From contig CACDSN010000005.1 in the NCBI GenBank assembly GCA_902555465.1, forward strand, positions 1 through 64,000: 64,000 nt of DNA, written 5' to 3'. The notes under the pieces are model-generated. The model was not told the DNA's origin, made no database searches, and was given only the letters and a program-made list of their open reading frames with translations. The translations under genes and the position numbers were made by a program. This DNA is from an uncultured Pelagibacteraceae bacterium (GTDB lineage: Bacteria > Pseudomonadota > Alphaproteobacteria > Pelagibacterales > Pelagibacteraceae). Shown in pieces: positions 8,433 to 16,933 of this stretch. Positions within the stretch are counted from its first letter, which is position 1. Every line of letters starts with the position of its first letter.

Positions 8433-8933
8433 ATGTCTGTAAATATAGCACTTTTAACTGTTACTGACACTAGAACATTGGAAACTGATAAATCTGGAAA
8501 TATCTTAGTTGAGAAAATTAACAAAGCTAAACACAATTTAGTAGAACGAAAAATTTGCAAAGATAACAAAGAAGATATTAAGATTATTTTAAAAGAATGG
8601 ACTCATAAAAAAAATTTAGACGTTATAATTACAACAGGTGGAACTGGTTTAACCGGTAGAGATATTACACCTGAAGCCTTGGATGAAATAGCAGATAAAC
8701 ATATACCAGGATTTGGAGAAATATTTAGATATTATAGTTTAGAAACAGTAGGAACCTCATCAATTCAATCACGGGCATGTGCGATACTTTCAAATGGTAA
8801 GTATATATTTGCTTTACCAGGTTCATCAGGCGGTGTTACTGATGCATGGGATAAAATTCTAGTTCATCAGCTAGATATAAATAACAAACCATGCAATTTT
8901 GTAGAATTATTCCCTAGATTAAAAGAAAAATAA
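8433..8933 (+). CDS. moaB: MoaB/Mog-type molybdopterin adenylyltransferase
   Basis: Small cytosolic MoCF-domain protein (166 aa) that adenylates molybdopterin before metal insertion, or the related MoaB role. The N-terminal 'IALLTVTDTRT' and the MPT-binding 'TTGGTGLTGRDITPEAL' (about residues 68-84) are diagnostic. 'LPGSSGGVTDAWD' near residue 130 completes the binding site. It is the first gene of a run of molybdenum-cofactor and molybdoenzyme genes reaching to 20.6 kb. No Shine-Dalgarno fits in the 9 bp to the divergent gene. Confidence 0.92.
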   Translation: MSVNIALLTVTDTRTLETDKSGNILVEKINKAKHNLVERKICKDNKEDIKIILKEWTHKKNLDVIITTGGTGLTGRDITPEALDEIADKHIPGFGEIFRYYSLETVGTSSIQSRACAILSNGKYIFALPGSSGGVTDAWDKILVHQLDINNKPCNFVELFPRLKEK

Positions 8934-8934
8934 T

Positions 8935-9783
8935 TTATTTTCTTGTTGCAATAAAAACACCAACTGAAGCAATTACAAAACCACAAATATCTGTAAAATT
9001 TAAATTCTCATTTAAAAATAACCAAGCAATAAAAGCTGAGGTAGCAGGTATTAGAAAAAATATAGAAACAGTTTTACTTGCTGAATTATGTTTGATTAGA
9101 AACATCAATATTGTAAATGCACCAAAAGAAACTAATAATATTTGATGGGCCATCGCGATCGCAAAAGTAGCATTAAAATTTATATAAGGTTCTATAAAGA
9201 ATAGAATTATTAAAGTATGAAATAGAAAGCCTCCAATTGCTTGATACATATTATTCACTGGTAGAGAAATATTATGAATTAATTTTTTTTGCCAAATAGT
9301 AGATCCTGTAATTGCAAATAAAGCAATAAAAGTTGCCACAACTCCGGAAATTGGAATGGTTTCACCAATATCAAAGCCTAAAACAAGAACAGCGCCAATA
9401 AACCCTAATACAATTCCCAACCATTGTTTCCAGCCAATTTGTTCATTTAACAAGGGGCCAGCTAAAATATTAGTTAGGATTGGTTGTAGTGTTACAATTA
9501 ATGCTGCAATACCAGTGGGCATTCCTTTAGATATGGAAAAAAAAACACCACCTAAGTATAATCCATGAAATAACACTCCAGTTAATAGAGACTCAGCTAT
9601 ATTTTTTTTTGAAATTATAATTTCTTTTTTACTAAAAAACGAAAAAATAAAAAAACCTATTGCTACAATTAAAAATCTAAAAGCTAGCGCTGAGAAAGGC
9701 TCGCTATTATCTACTATTGGTTTCGTTGTAATAAATGCAGAAGACCAAAGTAAAATAAATATAAATGGAAATAACCTAATCAT
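8935..9783 (-). CDS. EamA (DMT superfamily) transporter
   Basis: Second EamA-type inner-membrane exporter in the window (282 aa, about ten helices). The N-terminus 'FIFILLWSSAFITTKP' and the second repeat ('SGVVATFIALFAITGSTIW') are typical. Substrate unknown. It converges on moaB with one base between the stops and is followed, in its own direction, by nothing. Its start lies 15 nt after the DUF1244 stop, so the two may share a transcript. Confidence 0.85.
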   Translation of the reverse strand: MIRLFPFIFILLWSSAFITTKPIVDNSEPFSALAFRFLIVAIGFFIFSFFSKKEIIISKKNIAESLLTGVLFHGLYLGGVFFSISKGMPTGIAALIVTLQPILTNILAGPLLNEQIGWKQWLGIVLGFIGAVLVLGFDIGETIPISGVVATFIALFAITGSTIWQKKLIHNISLPVNNMYQAIGGFLFHTLIILFFIEPYINFNATFAIAMAHQILLVSFGAFTILMFLIKHNSASKTVSIFFLIPATSAFIAWLFLNENLNFTDICGFVIASVGVFIATRK

Positions 9784-9798
9784 TAAAAAGAAAAATAT

Positions 9799-10044
9799 TT
9801 ATTTTTGATACTTTTCTTTCCATTCAGCATAGGGCATTCCGTAAACATGCTCCCTAGCATCAGGGTCAGTAATTTCTATTCCTTTTTTTTTTGCCTCTTC
9901 ACGATACCATTTCGATAAACAATTTCTGCAAAATCCTGCCAAATTCATTAAATCAATATTTTGAACATCTTTTCTGTCCCTTAAATGATTTATAAGTCTT
10001 TCAAATGCTGCTGATTGTAATTCTTTTTTTGTATGTTCATCCAT
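9799..10044 (-). CDS. DUF1244 family protein
   Basis: 81-aa soluble protein of the DUF1244 family, widespread in alpha- and gammaproteobacteria, function unknown. The family signature is the N-terminal helical segment followed by 'NLAGFCRNCLSKWY' (two cysteines, about residues 47-60) and the C-terminal 'DPDAREHVYGMPYAEWK'. The CxxC-like pair could bind metal but this is inference. It is divergent from the coxG-like gene with about 23 bp between start codons. Confidence 0.88.
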   Translation of the reverse strand: MDEHTKKELQSAAFERLINHLRDRKDVQNIDLMNLAGFCRNCLSKWYREEAKKKGIEITDPDAREHVYGMPYAEWKEKYQK

Positions 10045-10067
10045 AAATATTGGTATATGCTTATTCT

Positions 10068-10640
10068 ATGAAATTATCTGGTTCATATCAAATTAATTTA
10101 GATAAAGAAAAAGTATGGGATGCTTTAAACGATCCTGATATACTAAAACAATCAATACCCGGGTGTGAGGAATTCATAAAGAATTCAGATACGAATTTTA
10201 CTGCTAAAGCTACTAACAAAATAGGCCCATTTAATGCCTCTTTTAGTGGAGAAATAGAATTACAAAACTTAAAACCACCGCATAGTTATAAAATAACTGG
10301 TTCAGGAAATTCTCTAGTTGGTTTCGCCCAAGGAGAGGCTGATGTGAAACTAGAAGATAGTGATGGCGGAACAAAATTAATTTATTCTGTAGATGCGCAA
10401 GTGGGAGGAAAAATTGCACAAGTTGGATCAAGATTGATTGATATGACAGCAAAAAAAATGGCTGATATTTTTTTTGGTAAATTTTCAGAACTGATTTCAC
10501 GTGAAACTCCAGAAGTTGAAAAAAACGAATCCGAACCAGATGAAAAAAATAAAAAAACCCAAAGTGAAAAAAATTATATTTACGTCATTGCAGGAATAAT
10601 TGCAGTTTCAGCAGCAATAGTATGGTTTTTCCTTAATTAA
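10068..10640 (+). CDS. coxG: CoxG-like SRPBCC protein with C-terminal membrane anchor
   Basis: CO dehydrogenase subunit G family protein. The SRPBCC (START-like) domain spans about residues 1-145 ('MKLSGSYQINLDKEKVWDAL', 'GCEEFI', 'GPFNASFSGEI'), then comes a polar Lys/Glu/Asn linker and a single C-terminal membrane helix ('YVIAGIIAVSAAIVWFF'). In carboxydotrophs CoxG helps recruit the enzyme to the membrane. The ORF track starts at a TTG (10050); I prefer the ATG at 10068 because family members begin MKLSGSY or similar. It lies directly before coxS. Confidence 0.85.
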   Translation: MKLSGSYQINLDKEKVWDALNDPDILKQSIPGCEEFIKNSDTNFTAKATNKIGPFNASFSGEIELQNLKPPHSYKITGSGNSLVGFAQGEADVKLEDSDGGTKLIYSVDAQVGGKIAQVGSRLIDMTAKKMADIFFGKFSELISRETPEVEKNESEPDEKNKKTQSEKNYIYVIAGIIAVSAAIVWFFLN

Positions 10641-10643
10641 TTT

Positions 10644-10660
10644 TTCTACTCTTAGTAGAA
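10644..10660 (+). terminator. Weak hairpin after coxG-like gene
   Basis: TTCTACT-CTT-AGTAGAA, a 7-bp stem with a 3-nt loop followed by TTTATTTT, starts 3 nt after the coxG stop. It is short and A+T-rich, so at best a weak intrinsic terminator. Confidence 0.4.
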
Positions 10661-10712
10661 TTTATTTTCACTTAGTGAGTTGAACAAACAGCTTCTTAAT
10701 GTTTAAATCTAA

Positions 10713-10718
10713 TATAAT
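10713..10718 (+). promoter_or_regulatory. Possible -10 box for the coxS operon
   Basis: TATAAT about 27 nt before the coxS ATG, in the 104-bp gap after the coxG-like gene. A TTGAAC occurs upstream but at a spacing of 27 nt, too far for a standard promoter. Motif match only. A good Shine-Dalgarno (AAGGGGAA) precedes the coxS ATG. Confidence 0.35.
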
Positions 10719-10744
10719 TGTAATTAATTATGTAAAGGGGAAGC

Positions 10745-11206
10745 ATGAGAAAAGTTACACTTGAGATAAACGGCAAAAAAGTCGAGAAAGAAGTTCAAGA
10801 CAATACTTTATTGTCTACATTTTTAAGAGACTATCTAAATTTAACTGGCACCCATATTGGATGTGATACTAGTCAATGTGGAGCATGCGTGGTTCATGTT
10901 AATGGTAATTCATTAAAAAGCTGTACTGCATTAGCTGCTGATATTGATGGTTCTAAAGTTACTACAATTGAAGGATTAGCAACAAATGGGAAAATGCATC
11001 CTATGCAAGAAGCATTTAAAAAACTACATGGTTTACAATGTGGATTTTGTACTCCAGGTATGGTTATGAGTGCAGTAGATCTTTTACAAAAAAATAAAAA
11101 ACCTTCTGATACGGAAATTAGAGATTGGTTAGAAGGCAATATTTGTAGATGTACTGGATATCAAAATATTGTTGCAGCAGTAAAAGAAGCAGCAACAAAA
11201 ATGTAA
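10745..11206 (+). CDS. coxS: Molybdenum hydroxylase small (2Fe-2S) subunit, CoxS type
   Basis: Iron-sulfur subunit (153 aa) of a CO dehydrogenase/xanthine dehydrogenase-type enzyme; it passes electrons from molybdopterin to FAD. The plant-type [2Fe-2S] site is '[13 protein letters not shown]...C' (about residues 40-61), and the second helical cluster domain has 'QCGFCTPGM' and 'CRCTGYQNI' (about 99-142). It is first in coxS-coxL-coxM, with 20 nt and a GGAGG site before coxL. The S-L-M gene order differs from the M-S-L order of classic form I cox operons. Confidence 0.94.
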   Translation: MRKVTLEINGKKVEKEVQDNTLLSTFLRDYLNLTGTHIGCDTSQCGACVVHVNGNSLKSCTALAADIDGSKVTTIEGLATNGKMHPMQEAFKKLHGLQCGFCTPGMVMSAVDLLQKNKKPSDTEIRDWLEGNICRCTGYQNIVAAVKEAATKM

Positions 11207-11226
11207 TAATTTAGGAGGTTTTAATA

Positions 11227-13605
11227 ATGGCAAGTTTAGTTGGTTCACGAGTTGAGAGAAAAGAAGATAAAAGATTTTTAACTGGAAAAGGGAGATATAC
11301 ATCAGATATCAACCTTGCAAACCAAACATATGCTATTTTTGTGAGATCACCACACGCAAGAGCTCAAATTAAAAAATTAGATATTTCAAAAGCACAAAAA
11401 TCTTCTGGTGTTGTAAGTATTTTGACAGGATCTGAAATTGCTGAAGACAAAATCGGAGGTTTAATTGCTGGTTGGGCAATTAGAAGTGAAGACGGAACAG
11501 AAATGAAATGTCCTGCTAATCCACCATTAGCAAAAGATATTGTTAACTTTGTAGGTGACCCAGTGGCTGTTGTTATAGCTGAGAGTTTAGAAGAAGCAAA
11601 AGTTGCCGCTGAAAAAGTTTCAGTAGATTACAAGGTTCTTAAAGCTGTCACCAGTACTGCAGATGCAATGGATGGAGACACGATTCATGAGGGTATAGAT
11701 AAAAATTTATGTTTTGATTGGTTACTTGGTGATAGACAAAAAGTTAAAGAAGCCTTTGAAAAAGCAGATAAGGTAATTTCTATAGATATAATTAATAATA
11801 GATTAATTCCAAATGCAATGGAGCCTAGAGCTTGTCTTGCTGATTATAATTCAGCGTCAGAGGAAATAACTTTGTATACTACAAGTCAAAATCCACATTT
11901 ATCTAGGCTAATTATGTCTGCTTTTGGAAATGTTTCACCTGAACATAAATTGAGAGTAGTTGCTCCAGATGTTGGAGGTGGATTTGGATCAAAGATTAAC
12001 GTTTATAATGAAGATATCGTATGTAGCTGGGCTGCAAAAAAAATTAATAGAGCAATTAAATGGGTAGCTGAAAGATCAGAGTCTTTTTTAACTGATATTC
12101 ATGGAAGAGATCATGTTACTCATGCTGAGTTAGCTGTCACAAATGATGGTAAATTTTTAGGATTTAAAAATGAGACAATTGCTAATTTAGGGGCATATGC
12201 AAGAGTTTTTGGAACTGTAACTCCTACTTATTTGTTTGGACCTTGTGCAACAGGAGTTTACGAAATACCTGCTGCATATAGTAACGTTAAAGCTGTTTTT
12301 ACAAATACTGCTCCAGTTGATGCCTACAGAGGAGCGGGAAGGCCAGAAGCAACTTATACAATTGAAAGATTAGTTGAAAAAGCTTCTATGGAACTAGGTA
12401 TAGATAAAACTGAATTAAGAATGAAAAATTTTCCAACAGCTTTTCCATTTAAACAAACATTAGTTCATACCGTTGATTCAGGTGACTATGTAGCTGGAAT
12501 GGAGAAAGCTAAACAAATGGCAGATTACAATGGTTATGAAGCTAGAAGAAAAGATTCAGAGTCTAGAGGAAAGCTTAGAGGAATAGGAGTTTCATCTTAT
12601 TTTGAGGCATGCGGTATTGCACCATCAGCAGCAGTAATGTCATTAGGTTGCGGAGTGGGGTTATGGGAATCCGCCGAGGTAAGATTTAATCCAACAGGCC
12701 AAGTTACAGTTTATACAGGTTCACATAGTCATGGACAAAGTCACCAAACAACATTTGCTCAAATTGCAGCTGATGAGTTAGGAGTGCCAATTGAAAATAT
12801 AGATATTGTTCACGGAGACACCGATAAAGGTACTTTCGGTATGGGAACTTATGGTTCTAGATCACTAACTGTTGGAGGTATAGCAATAGTTAATGCTTGT
12901 AAGAAAATTGTAGAAAAAGGAAAAAGAGTTACTGCAAAAATGTTAGAAGCAAGTCCAGAAGATGTTGAATTTAAAGATGGAGAATTCATCGTTGCTAAAT
13001 CAAATAAGAAGAAAACAATAGGTGAAATTGCGTTTGCTTGTTATCTACCAGGTGTAAGAGATGAAATGAAATCTCCTTTACCAGAAGGAGAAGAACCAGG
13101 TCTTAAGGAAACTGCATTTTTTGATCCTTCAAACTTTTCTTTTCCAGCAGGAACTCACATTGCTGAAGTTGAAATCGATCCAGAAACTGGCGAGGTAAAA
13201 CTCGAAAAATATACAGCATGTGATGATTTTGGAAGAATTATTAATCCAATGATTGTTGAGGGTCAGGTTCATGGAGGTTTAGCTCAAGGTATAGGTCAGG
13301 CGTTATATGAAAATGCTGAATATGATGAAACTGGACAATTGATGACAGGCTCATACATGGATTATACAATGCCTAGAGCAGACAATTTTCCAGAATTTAA
13401 TATTGGATATACTTGTACACATGCAACAACAAACCCGTTAGGTGTTAAAGGTTGTGGTGAGGCAGGTGCAATCGCAGCACCACCGACAGTCATGAATGCA
13501 GTTATAGATGCATTGGGTGGACAAGAAATAACAATGCCAGCTACAGCTGAGAAAGTTTGGAAGGCTTGTAAAAATTTAAAAAAATCAAATTCTAAAGCGG
13601 CTTAG
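11227..13605 (+). CDS. coxL: Molybdenum hydroxylase large subunit, form II CoxL type
   Basis: Molybdopterin-binding catalytic subunit (792 aa, normal length). The N-terminal a/b hammerhead starts 'GSRVERKEDKRFLTGKGRYTSDI'. MoCo-binding motifs 'GGGFGSK' and 'AYRGAGRPEA' (366-375) and the base-catalyst glutamate E745 in 'GCGEAGA' are present. AYRGAGR is the form II signature; true aerobic CO dehydrogenases of form I carry AYxCSFR. Form II enzymes have uncertain CO activity and may oxidise another carbonyl or heterocyclic compound. Preceded by AGGAGG. The gene name denotes family, not proven CO oxidation. Confidence 0.92.
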   Translation: MASLVGSRVERKEDKRFLTGKGRYTSDINLANQTYAIFVRSPHARAQIKKLDISKAQKSSGVVSILTGSEIAEDKIGGLIAGWAIRSEDGTEMKCPANPPLAKDIVNFVGDPVAVVIAESLEEAKVAAEKVSVDYKVLKAVTSTADAMDGDTIHEGIDKNLCFDWLLGDRQKVKEAFEKADKVISIDIINNRLIPNAMEPRACLADYNSASEEITLYTTSQNPHLSRLIMSAFGNVSPEHKLRVVAPDVGGGFGSKINVYNEDIVCSWAAKKINRAIKWVAERSESFLTDIHGRDHVTHAELAVTNDGKFLGFKNETIANLGAYARVFGTVTPTYLFGPCATGVYEIPAAYSNVKAVFTNTAPVDAYRGAGRPEATYTIERLVEKASMELGIDKTELRMKNFPTAFPFKQTLVHTVDSGDYVAGMEKAKQMADYNGYEARRKDSESRGKLRGIGVSSYFEACGIAPSAAVMSLGCGVGLWESAEVRFNPTGQVTVYTGSHSHGQSHQTTFAQIAADELGVPIENIDIVHGDTDKGTFGMGTYGSRSLTVGGIAIVNACKKIVEKGKRVTAKMLEASPEDVEFKDGEFIVAKSNKKKTIGEIAFACYLPGVRDEMKSPLPEGEEPGLKETAFFDPSNFSFPAGTHIAEVEIDPETGEVKLEKYTACDDFGRIINPMIVEGQVHGGLAQGIGQALYENAEYDETGQLMTGSYMDYTMPRADNFPEFNIGYTCTHATTNPLGVKGCGEAGAIAAPPTVMNAVIDALGGQEITMPATAEKVWKACKNLKKSNSKAA

Positions 13606-13612
13606 GAGGAAT

Positions 13613-14398
13613 ATGAAAGATTTTAATTATCATTCAGCAAAAGACAGCAAGGAAGCTTCAAAATTATCTTCATCAAACTCTGCTTTTTTAGCAGGAGGAA
13701 TGACAACAATCCCTTCAATGAAATTAGGATTAGCTTCCTATAAAGATTTAATTGATATAAAAAATATAAAAAAACTATCTGGTATTAAGGTTAGTGGAAA
13801 ATCAGTTACAATTGGAGCAACTACAAAACATGTCGAGGTTGCTAATTCAAAAGAAGTAAAAAAAGCTATACCTTCTCTAGCTAATTTAGCTGAGGGAATA
13901 GGCGATCCTCAAGTAAGAAATAGAGGAACAATAGGAGGATCAGTTGCAAACAACGATCCTTCAGCTGACTATCCATCAGCTTGCATTGCTTTAAATGCTA
14001 CTATCCATACAAACGATAGAAAGATTGAGGCTTCAAAATTTTTCAAAGGTATGTTTGAAACTGCATTAAAAAAAGGCGAACTTATTGAGGCTATAGAATT
14101 TCAAATACCAGAAAAGTCTAGCTATCAAAAACATCCAAATCCTGCATCAAGATATGCTGTAGTAGGTGTTTATGTTGCTAAGCACAAAAAAGATATTAAT
14201 GTTGCAGTAACAGGGGCAAAACCTTGTGTGTATAATGATAGAGATTTATCGAAAGCACTCTCTAACAGCTTCTCTTCATCATCTATTCAAAATATGGAAC
14301 TAGATAGCTCAGAAATGAACTCAGATATTCATGCTTCAGCAGAATATAGAGCTAGTTTAGTTGTAACTCAGGCTAAAAAAGCCGTTGATGCTTGTTAG
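13613..14398 (+). CDS. coxM: Molybdenum hydroxylase medium (FAD) subunit, CoxM type
   Basis: FAD-binding subunit (261 aa, slightly shorter than the usual 280-290) that accepts electrons from CoxS. The PCMH-type FAD motifs are 'FLAGGMTTIPSMKLG' (about residues 24-38) and 'QVRNRGTIGGSVANNDPSADYP' (about 100-120, only partly quoted by family). The C-terminal CO_deh_flav_C domain is present but trimmed. It begins 7 nt after coxL with AGGAGG across the coxL stop. It completes the S-L-M enzyme. Confidence 0.92.
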   Translation: MKDFNYHSAKDSKEASKLSSSNSAFLAGGMTTIPSMKLGLASYKDLIDIKNIKKLSGIKVSGKSVTIGATTKHVEVANSKEVKKAIPSLANLAEGIGDPQVRNRGTIGGSVANNDPSADYPSACIALNATIHTNDRKIEASKFFKGMFETALKKGELIEAIEFQIPEKSSYQKHPNPASRYAVVGVYVAKHKKDINVAVTGAKPCVYNDRDLSKALSNSFSSSSIQNMELDSSEMNSDIHASAEYRASLVVTQAKKAVDAC

Positions 14399-14419
14399 AT
14401 AAGAATTATATTTTATCAG

Positions 14420-14749
14420 ATGAGAAATTCATTTGATGAGAAAATTTTAGATGAGGCATTAGATTGGATCAAAACCAATCAAAAAGTAGTTTTAGCTACT
14501 GTAATTCAAACATGGGGATCTTCACCAAGACAAGTTGGAAGTCGAATGATAGTAAACGAAAATGGAGATTTTTCAGGCTCGGTTTCTGGCGGATGTGTAG
14601 AGACTGCTGTTGTAAGAGAATGTATAGATCTTATTAAAGAAAATAAACCATGTAAAAAAATCGAATTTAAAGTTTCAAATGAAAGCGCTTGGGAAGTTGG
14701 ATTAGCCTGTGGTGGCGAAATTGCAGTTTATCTAGAGCAAGTAAACTAA
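14420..14749 (+). CDS. XdhC/CoxI N-terminal domain protein
   Basis: 109-aa protein equal to the XdhC_CoxI domain only. XdhC-family chaperones bind molybdenum cofactor, promote its sulfuration and insert it into hydroxylases. The family opening 'WIKTNQKVVLATVIQTWGSSPRQVGSRM' is spread over residues 15-43 and 'GSVSGGCVE' (about 54-62) is the conserved glycine/cysteine loop. In most bacteria this is joined to the Rossmann domain; here that domain is the next gene, starting in the TAATG overlap. A real split rather than a sequencing error is likely because both parts have proper starts and ends. Confidence 0.88.
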   Translation: MRNSFDEKILDEALDWIKTNQKVVLATVIQTWGSSPRQVGSRMIVNENGDFSGSVSGGCVETAVVRECIDLIKENKPCKKIEFKVSNESAWEVGLACGGEIAVYLEQVN

Positions 14750-15429
14750 TGAAACTTAAAACTCTAGAACAAATTATTAAAAATAAATCATCAAAGGAAG
14801 AATTTGCTATAGTTACAAATCTTCAAAATGGAGAGAGTCATGTGTTTGAACCAGGTAAAAAATTAACTGGAGATTTTGAAAAGTTTCAAAAGGAAGTAGA
14901 AAATTTTTTTAAATCAAAAAAAAATGGTATAATAGAAAATTCAGATATTTTTGTAGAAACTTATATAAGACCAATTAAAGTAATAATTATCGGTGCAGTT
15001 CATATAGCTCAATATCTAGTTGATTTTGCAAAGAGTTTAAATTTCGAAATCTTAGTAATTGATCCAAGGGGTTACTTTGCAACCTCACAAAGATTCCCTG
15101 ATTTAAAAATCATTAACAGATGGCCAGACGAAGCATTTAAAGAAATTGAGACAAATGAAAATACTGCTCTAATTGCTTTAACACATGATCCTAAAATTGA
15201 TGATCCTGCATTACAACACGCTTTAAATAAAAAATTTTATTATATTGGTGCCCTTGGTAGTAAAAAAACTCATCAGAATAGATGCCAAAGATTAAAAGAA
15301 GCAGGATTTACAGATGAGCAAATTAATTCAATCCATGGACCAATTGGAATTAAACTTGGTGGAAAATCTGCTCCAGAAATTGCACTATCGATTATTGCTC
15401 AACTAGTTTCTGAGACATATAATAAATAA
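14749..15429 (+). CDS. XdhC C-terminal (Rossmann) domain protein
   Basis: 226-aa protein carrying the XdhC_C NAD(P)-like Rossmann domain ('IKVIIIGAVHIAQYLVDFA' about residues 76-94; 'LVIDPRGYFAT'; 'YYIGALGSKKTHQNR'; 'IHGPIGIKLGGKSAPEIALSI' region). With the preceding gene it makes up a full XdhC/CoxF-type maturation factor. The ORF track begins at 14689, but the ATG at 14749 overlaps the upstream TAA (TAATG) and is the likely start. Its stop overlaps the next ATG by 1 nt. Confidence 0.88.
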   Translation: MKLKTLEQIIKNKSSKEEFAIVTNLQNGESHVFEPGKKLTGDFEKFQKEVENFFKSKKNGIIENSDIFVETYIRPIKVIIIGAVHIAQYLVDFAKSLNFEILVIDPRGYFATSQRFPDLKIINRWPDEAFKEIETNENTALIALTHDPKIDDPALQHALNKKFYYIGALGSKKTHQNRCQRLKEAGFTDEQINSIHGPIGIKLGGKSAPEIALSIIAQLVSETYNK

Positions 15430-16358
15430 TGAAAAAAATATTTATCTTTATAATTTTTTTACTAATTTCAAATAATCTGTTAGCCAATACATTAGACTAC
15501 AAAGGTTTAGAAAAATTATCTAAATATAACACTTTTATGGATAATATGGGCAAACCTTATTCGGTAAGTGAAATATCTGATAAAAAAAATTCTCTGATAA
15601 TTATTTATAATCATGGAAGCATTCAGGATGTGAAGCAGGACCCTTGTAAAGCTAAACCACAACTTGGATATATTTGGGATGCTGCTGTAGTGCCCGCTAT
15701 TTTAAAACTTCACAACAAAAAAATAAATGGATTAGAAATTAAAATTTATCGTTTATGTTCAGGTGTGAAAGGCATGTCTGTAAAAGATCAAAAAAAATAT
15801 AGAAAAGAATTAAAAACAAAAGGTACAATTAATTTAGTAGATGAATTTAAAAATATTAAAAGACAAAATATAATTTTAAATGAAATAAATAATTTAAAAA
15901 ATCTTGGATTTGATAAAATAATATTATCAGGATGGTCAGCCGGTGGATGGTCATCTCTAATTTTACAATCAAAACATCCAGATAAGATTTTAGGAACAAT
16001 TGCCTTTAATCCAGCATTTGCAGGGCCAAAAAACGAGTGGCAAAAAAAATTCCCTGAGTGGGGTGCTTTTAGAGAACTTCAGATAAATGAACTTAATAAA
16101 GCCAACACTATAAATGCTATTGTTTTTGCACACAAAGATGACGTATTTGAAGATCCTCAAACCTTATCTTTTTTTGCAAATTTTAAAGGAATGGAATTTA
16201 TTGATTATAGTGAATTAAAACCGACAAAGTGTACTTGGGCTGATGTCGATAAAAAAATGCCATCAAATAAAGGACATAACATTCCACAGTCCAAATGTTT
16301 TACAAAATATTTAGAAGAAAAAAATTATCTGATTTCATTTCTTGAAAACATACTTTAA
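15429..16358 (+). CDS. Exported alpha/beta-hydrolase-like protein
   Basis: 309 aa with a signal peptide ('MKKIFIFIIFLLISNNLLA', cleavage near residue 20). The nucleophile-elbow motif 'LSGWSAGGWSS' (about residues 177-187) points to a serine hydrolase of the alpha/beta fold, and 'FAHKDDVFED' and 'KGHNIPQS' can supply the acid and histidine. It is locked by 1-nt overlaps between the xdhC part and the mocA-like gene, so it belongs to the cox operon. I do not recognise a specific family; it could act on the hydroxylase substrate or product outside the cytoplasm. Confidence 0.7.
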   Translation: MKKIFIFIIFLLISNNLLANTLDYKGLEKLSKYNTFMDNMGKPYSVSEISDKKNSLIIIYNHGSIQDVKQDPCKAKPQLGYIWDAAVVPAILKLHNKKINGLEIKIYRLCSGVKGMSVKDQKKYRKELKTKGTINLVDEFKNIKRQNIILNEINNLKNLGFDKIILSGWSAGGWSSLILQSKHPDKILGTIAFNPAFAGPKNEWQKKFPEWGAFRELQINELNKANTINAIVFAHKDDVFEDPQTLSFFANFKGMEFIDYSELKPTKCTWADVDKKMPSNKGHNIPQSKCFTKYLEEKNYLISFLENIL

Positions 16359-16933
16359 TGATTAAAGGAATTTTATTGGCAGCTGGTCAATCTAGAAGAT
16401 TAAAAAATGAAAATAAATTAATTAAAATATTTAAAGATAAACCTCTAATTCATCATGCTTTGAATTCAGCTAAAAATAGTAAAATAAAAAAAATAATTAT
16501 AGTATTAGGTTATCAATTTAAAGAAGTTAAAAAAAAAATTAAAAAAAATAAAAAAATAATCTTTGTACATAATAAAAATTATAAAAATGGAATGTCTTCC
16601 TCTATAAAATCTGGCTTAAAAAAAATTAGCAAGAAAGATAAAGGCTTCATAATCCTTCAGTCTGATATGCCATTTGTTAAAACGTCTGATATCAATAAAA
16701 TTTATAATTCTTTAATAAGAAAAAAATATTTAGTTCATGCTTTAAAATACAAAAATAGAATAGGGAACCCAATAGGATTTGATATTTCTATTTTAAATAA
16801 ATTTAAAAAAATTAAGGGAAATATTGGCGCCAAGTATATGGTTAAAAGATTAAAAAATAGTACAAATTTCATAAAAGTATCATCTGAAAAAGTTTTTAAA
16901 GATTTTGATAGAGCTTCAGACTTTAGAGCTTAA
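16358..16933 (+). CDS. MobA/MocA-like molybdenum cofactor nucleotidyltransferase
   Basis: 191-aa nucleotidyltransferase of the MobA-like NTP_transf_3 family. The N-terminal 'GILLAAGQSRRL' is the nucleotide-binding loop, followed by a lysine ('NKLIKIFKDKPLIHH'), 'IIVLGYQF', and 'FIILQSDMPFV' with the metal-binding aspartate near residue 100. In cox/xdh clusters such proteins (MocA) make the cytosine dinucleotide form of the cofactor used by CoxL-type enzymes, which fits here. Very lysine-rich. The 3' end overlaps the convergent msrQ by 18 nt. Confidence 0.85.
   Translation: MIKGILLAAGQSRRLKNENKLIKIFKDKPLIHHALNSAKNSKIKKIIIVLGYQFKEVKKKIKKNKKIIFVHNKNYKNGMSSSIKSGLKKISKKDKGFIILQSDMPFVKTSDINKIYNSLIRKKYLVHALKYKNRIGNPIGFDISILNKFKKIKGNIGAKYMVKRLKNSTNFIKVSSEKVFKDFDRASDFRA

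Noticed and set aside
14689-14748. Upstream start for the XdhC Rossmann-domain gene
   Set aside because: The extra 20 residues are the shifted frame of the preceding gene; the ATG in TAATG at 14749 fits translational coupling.
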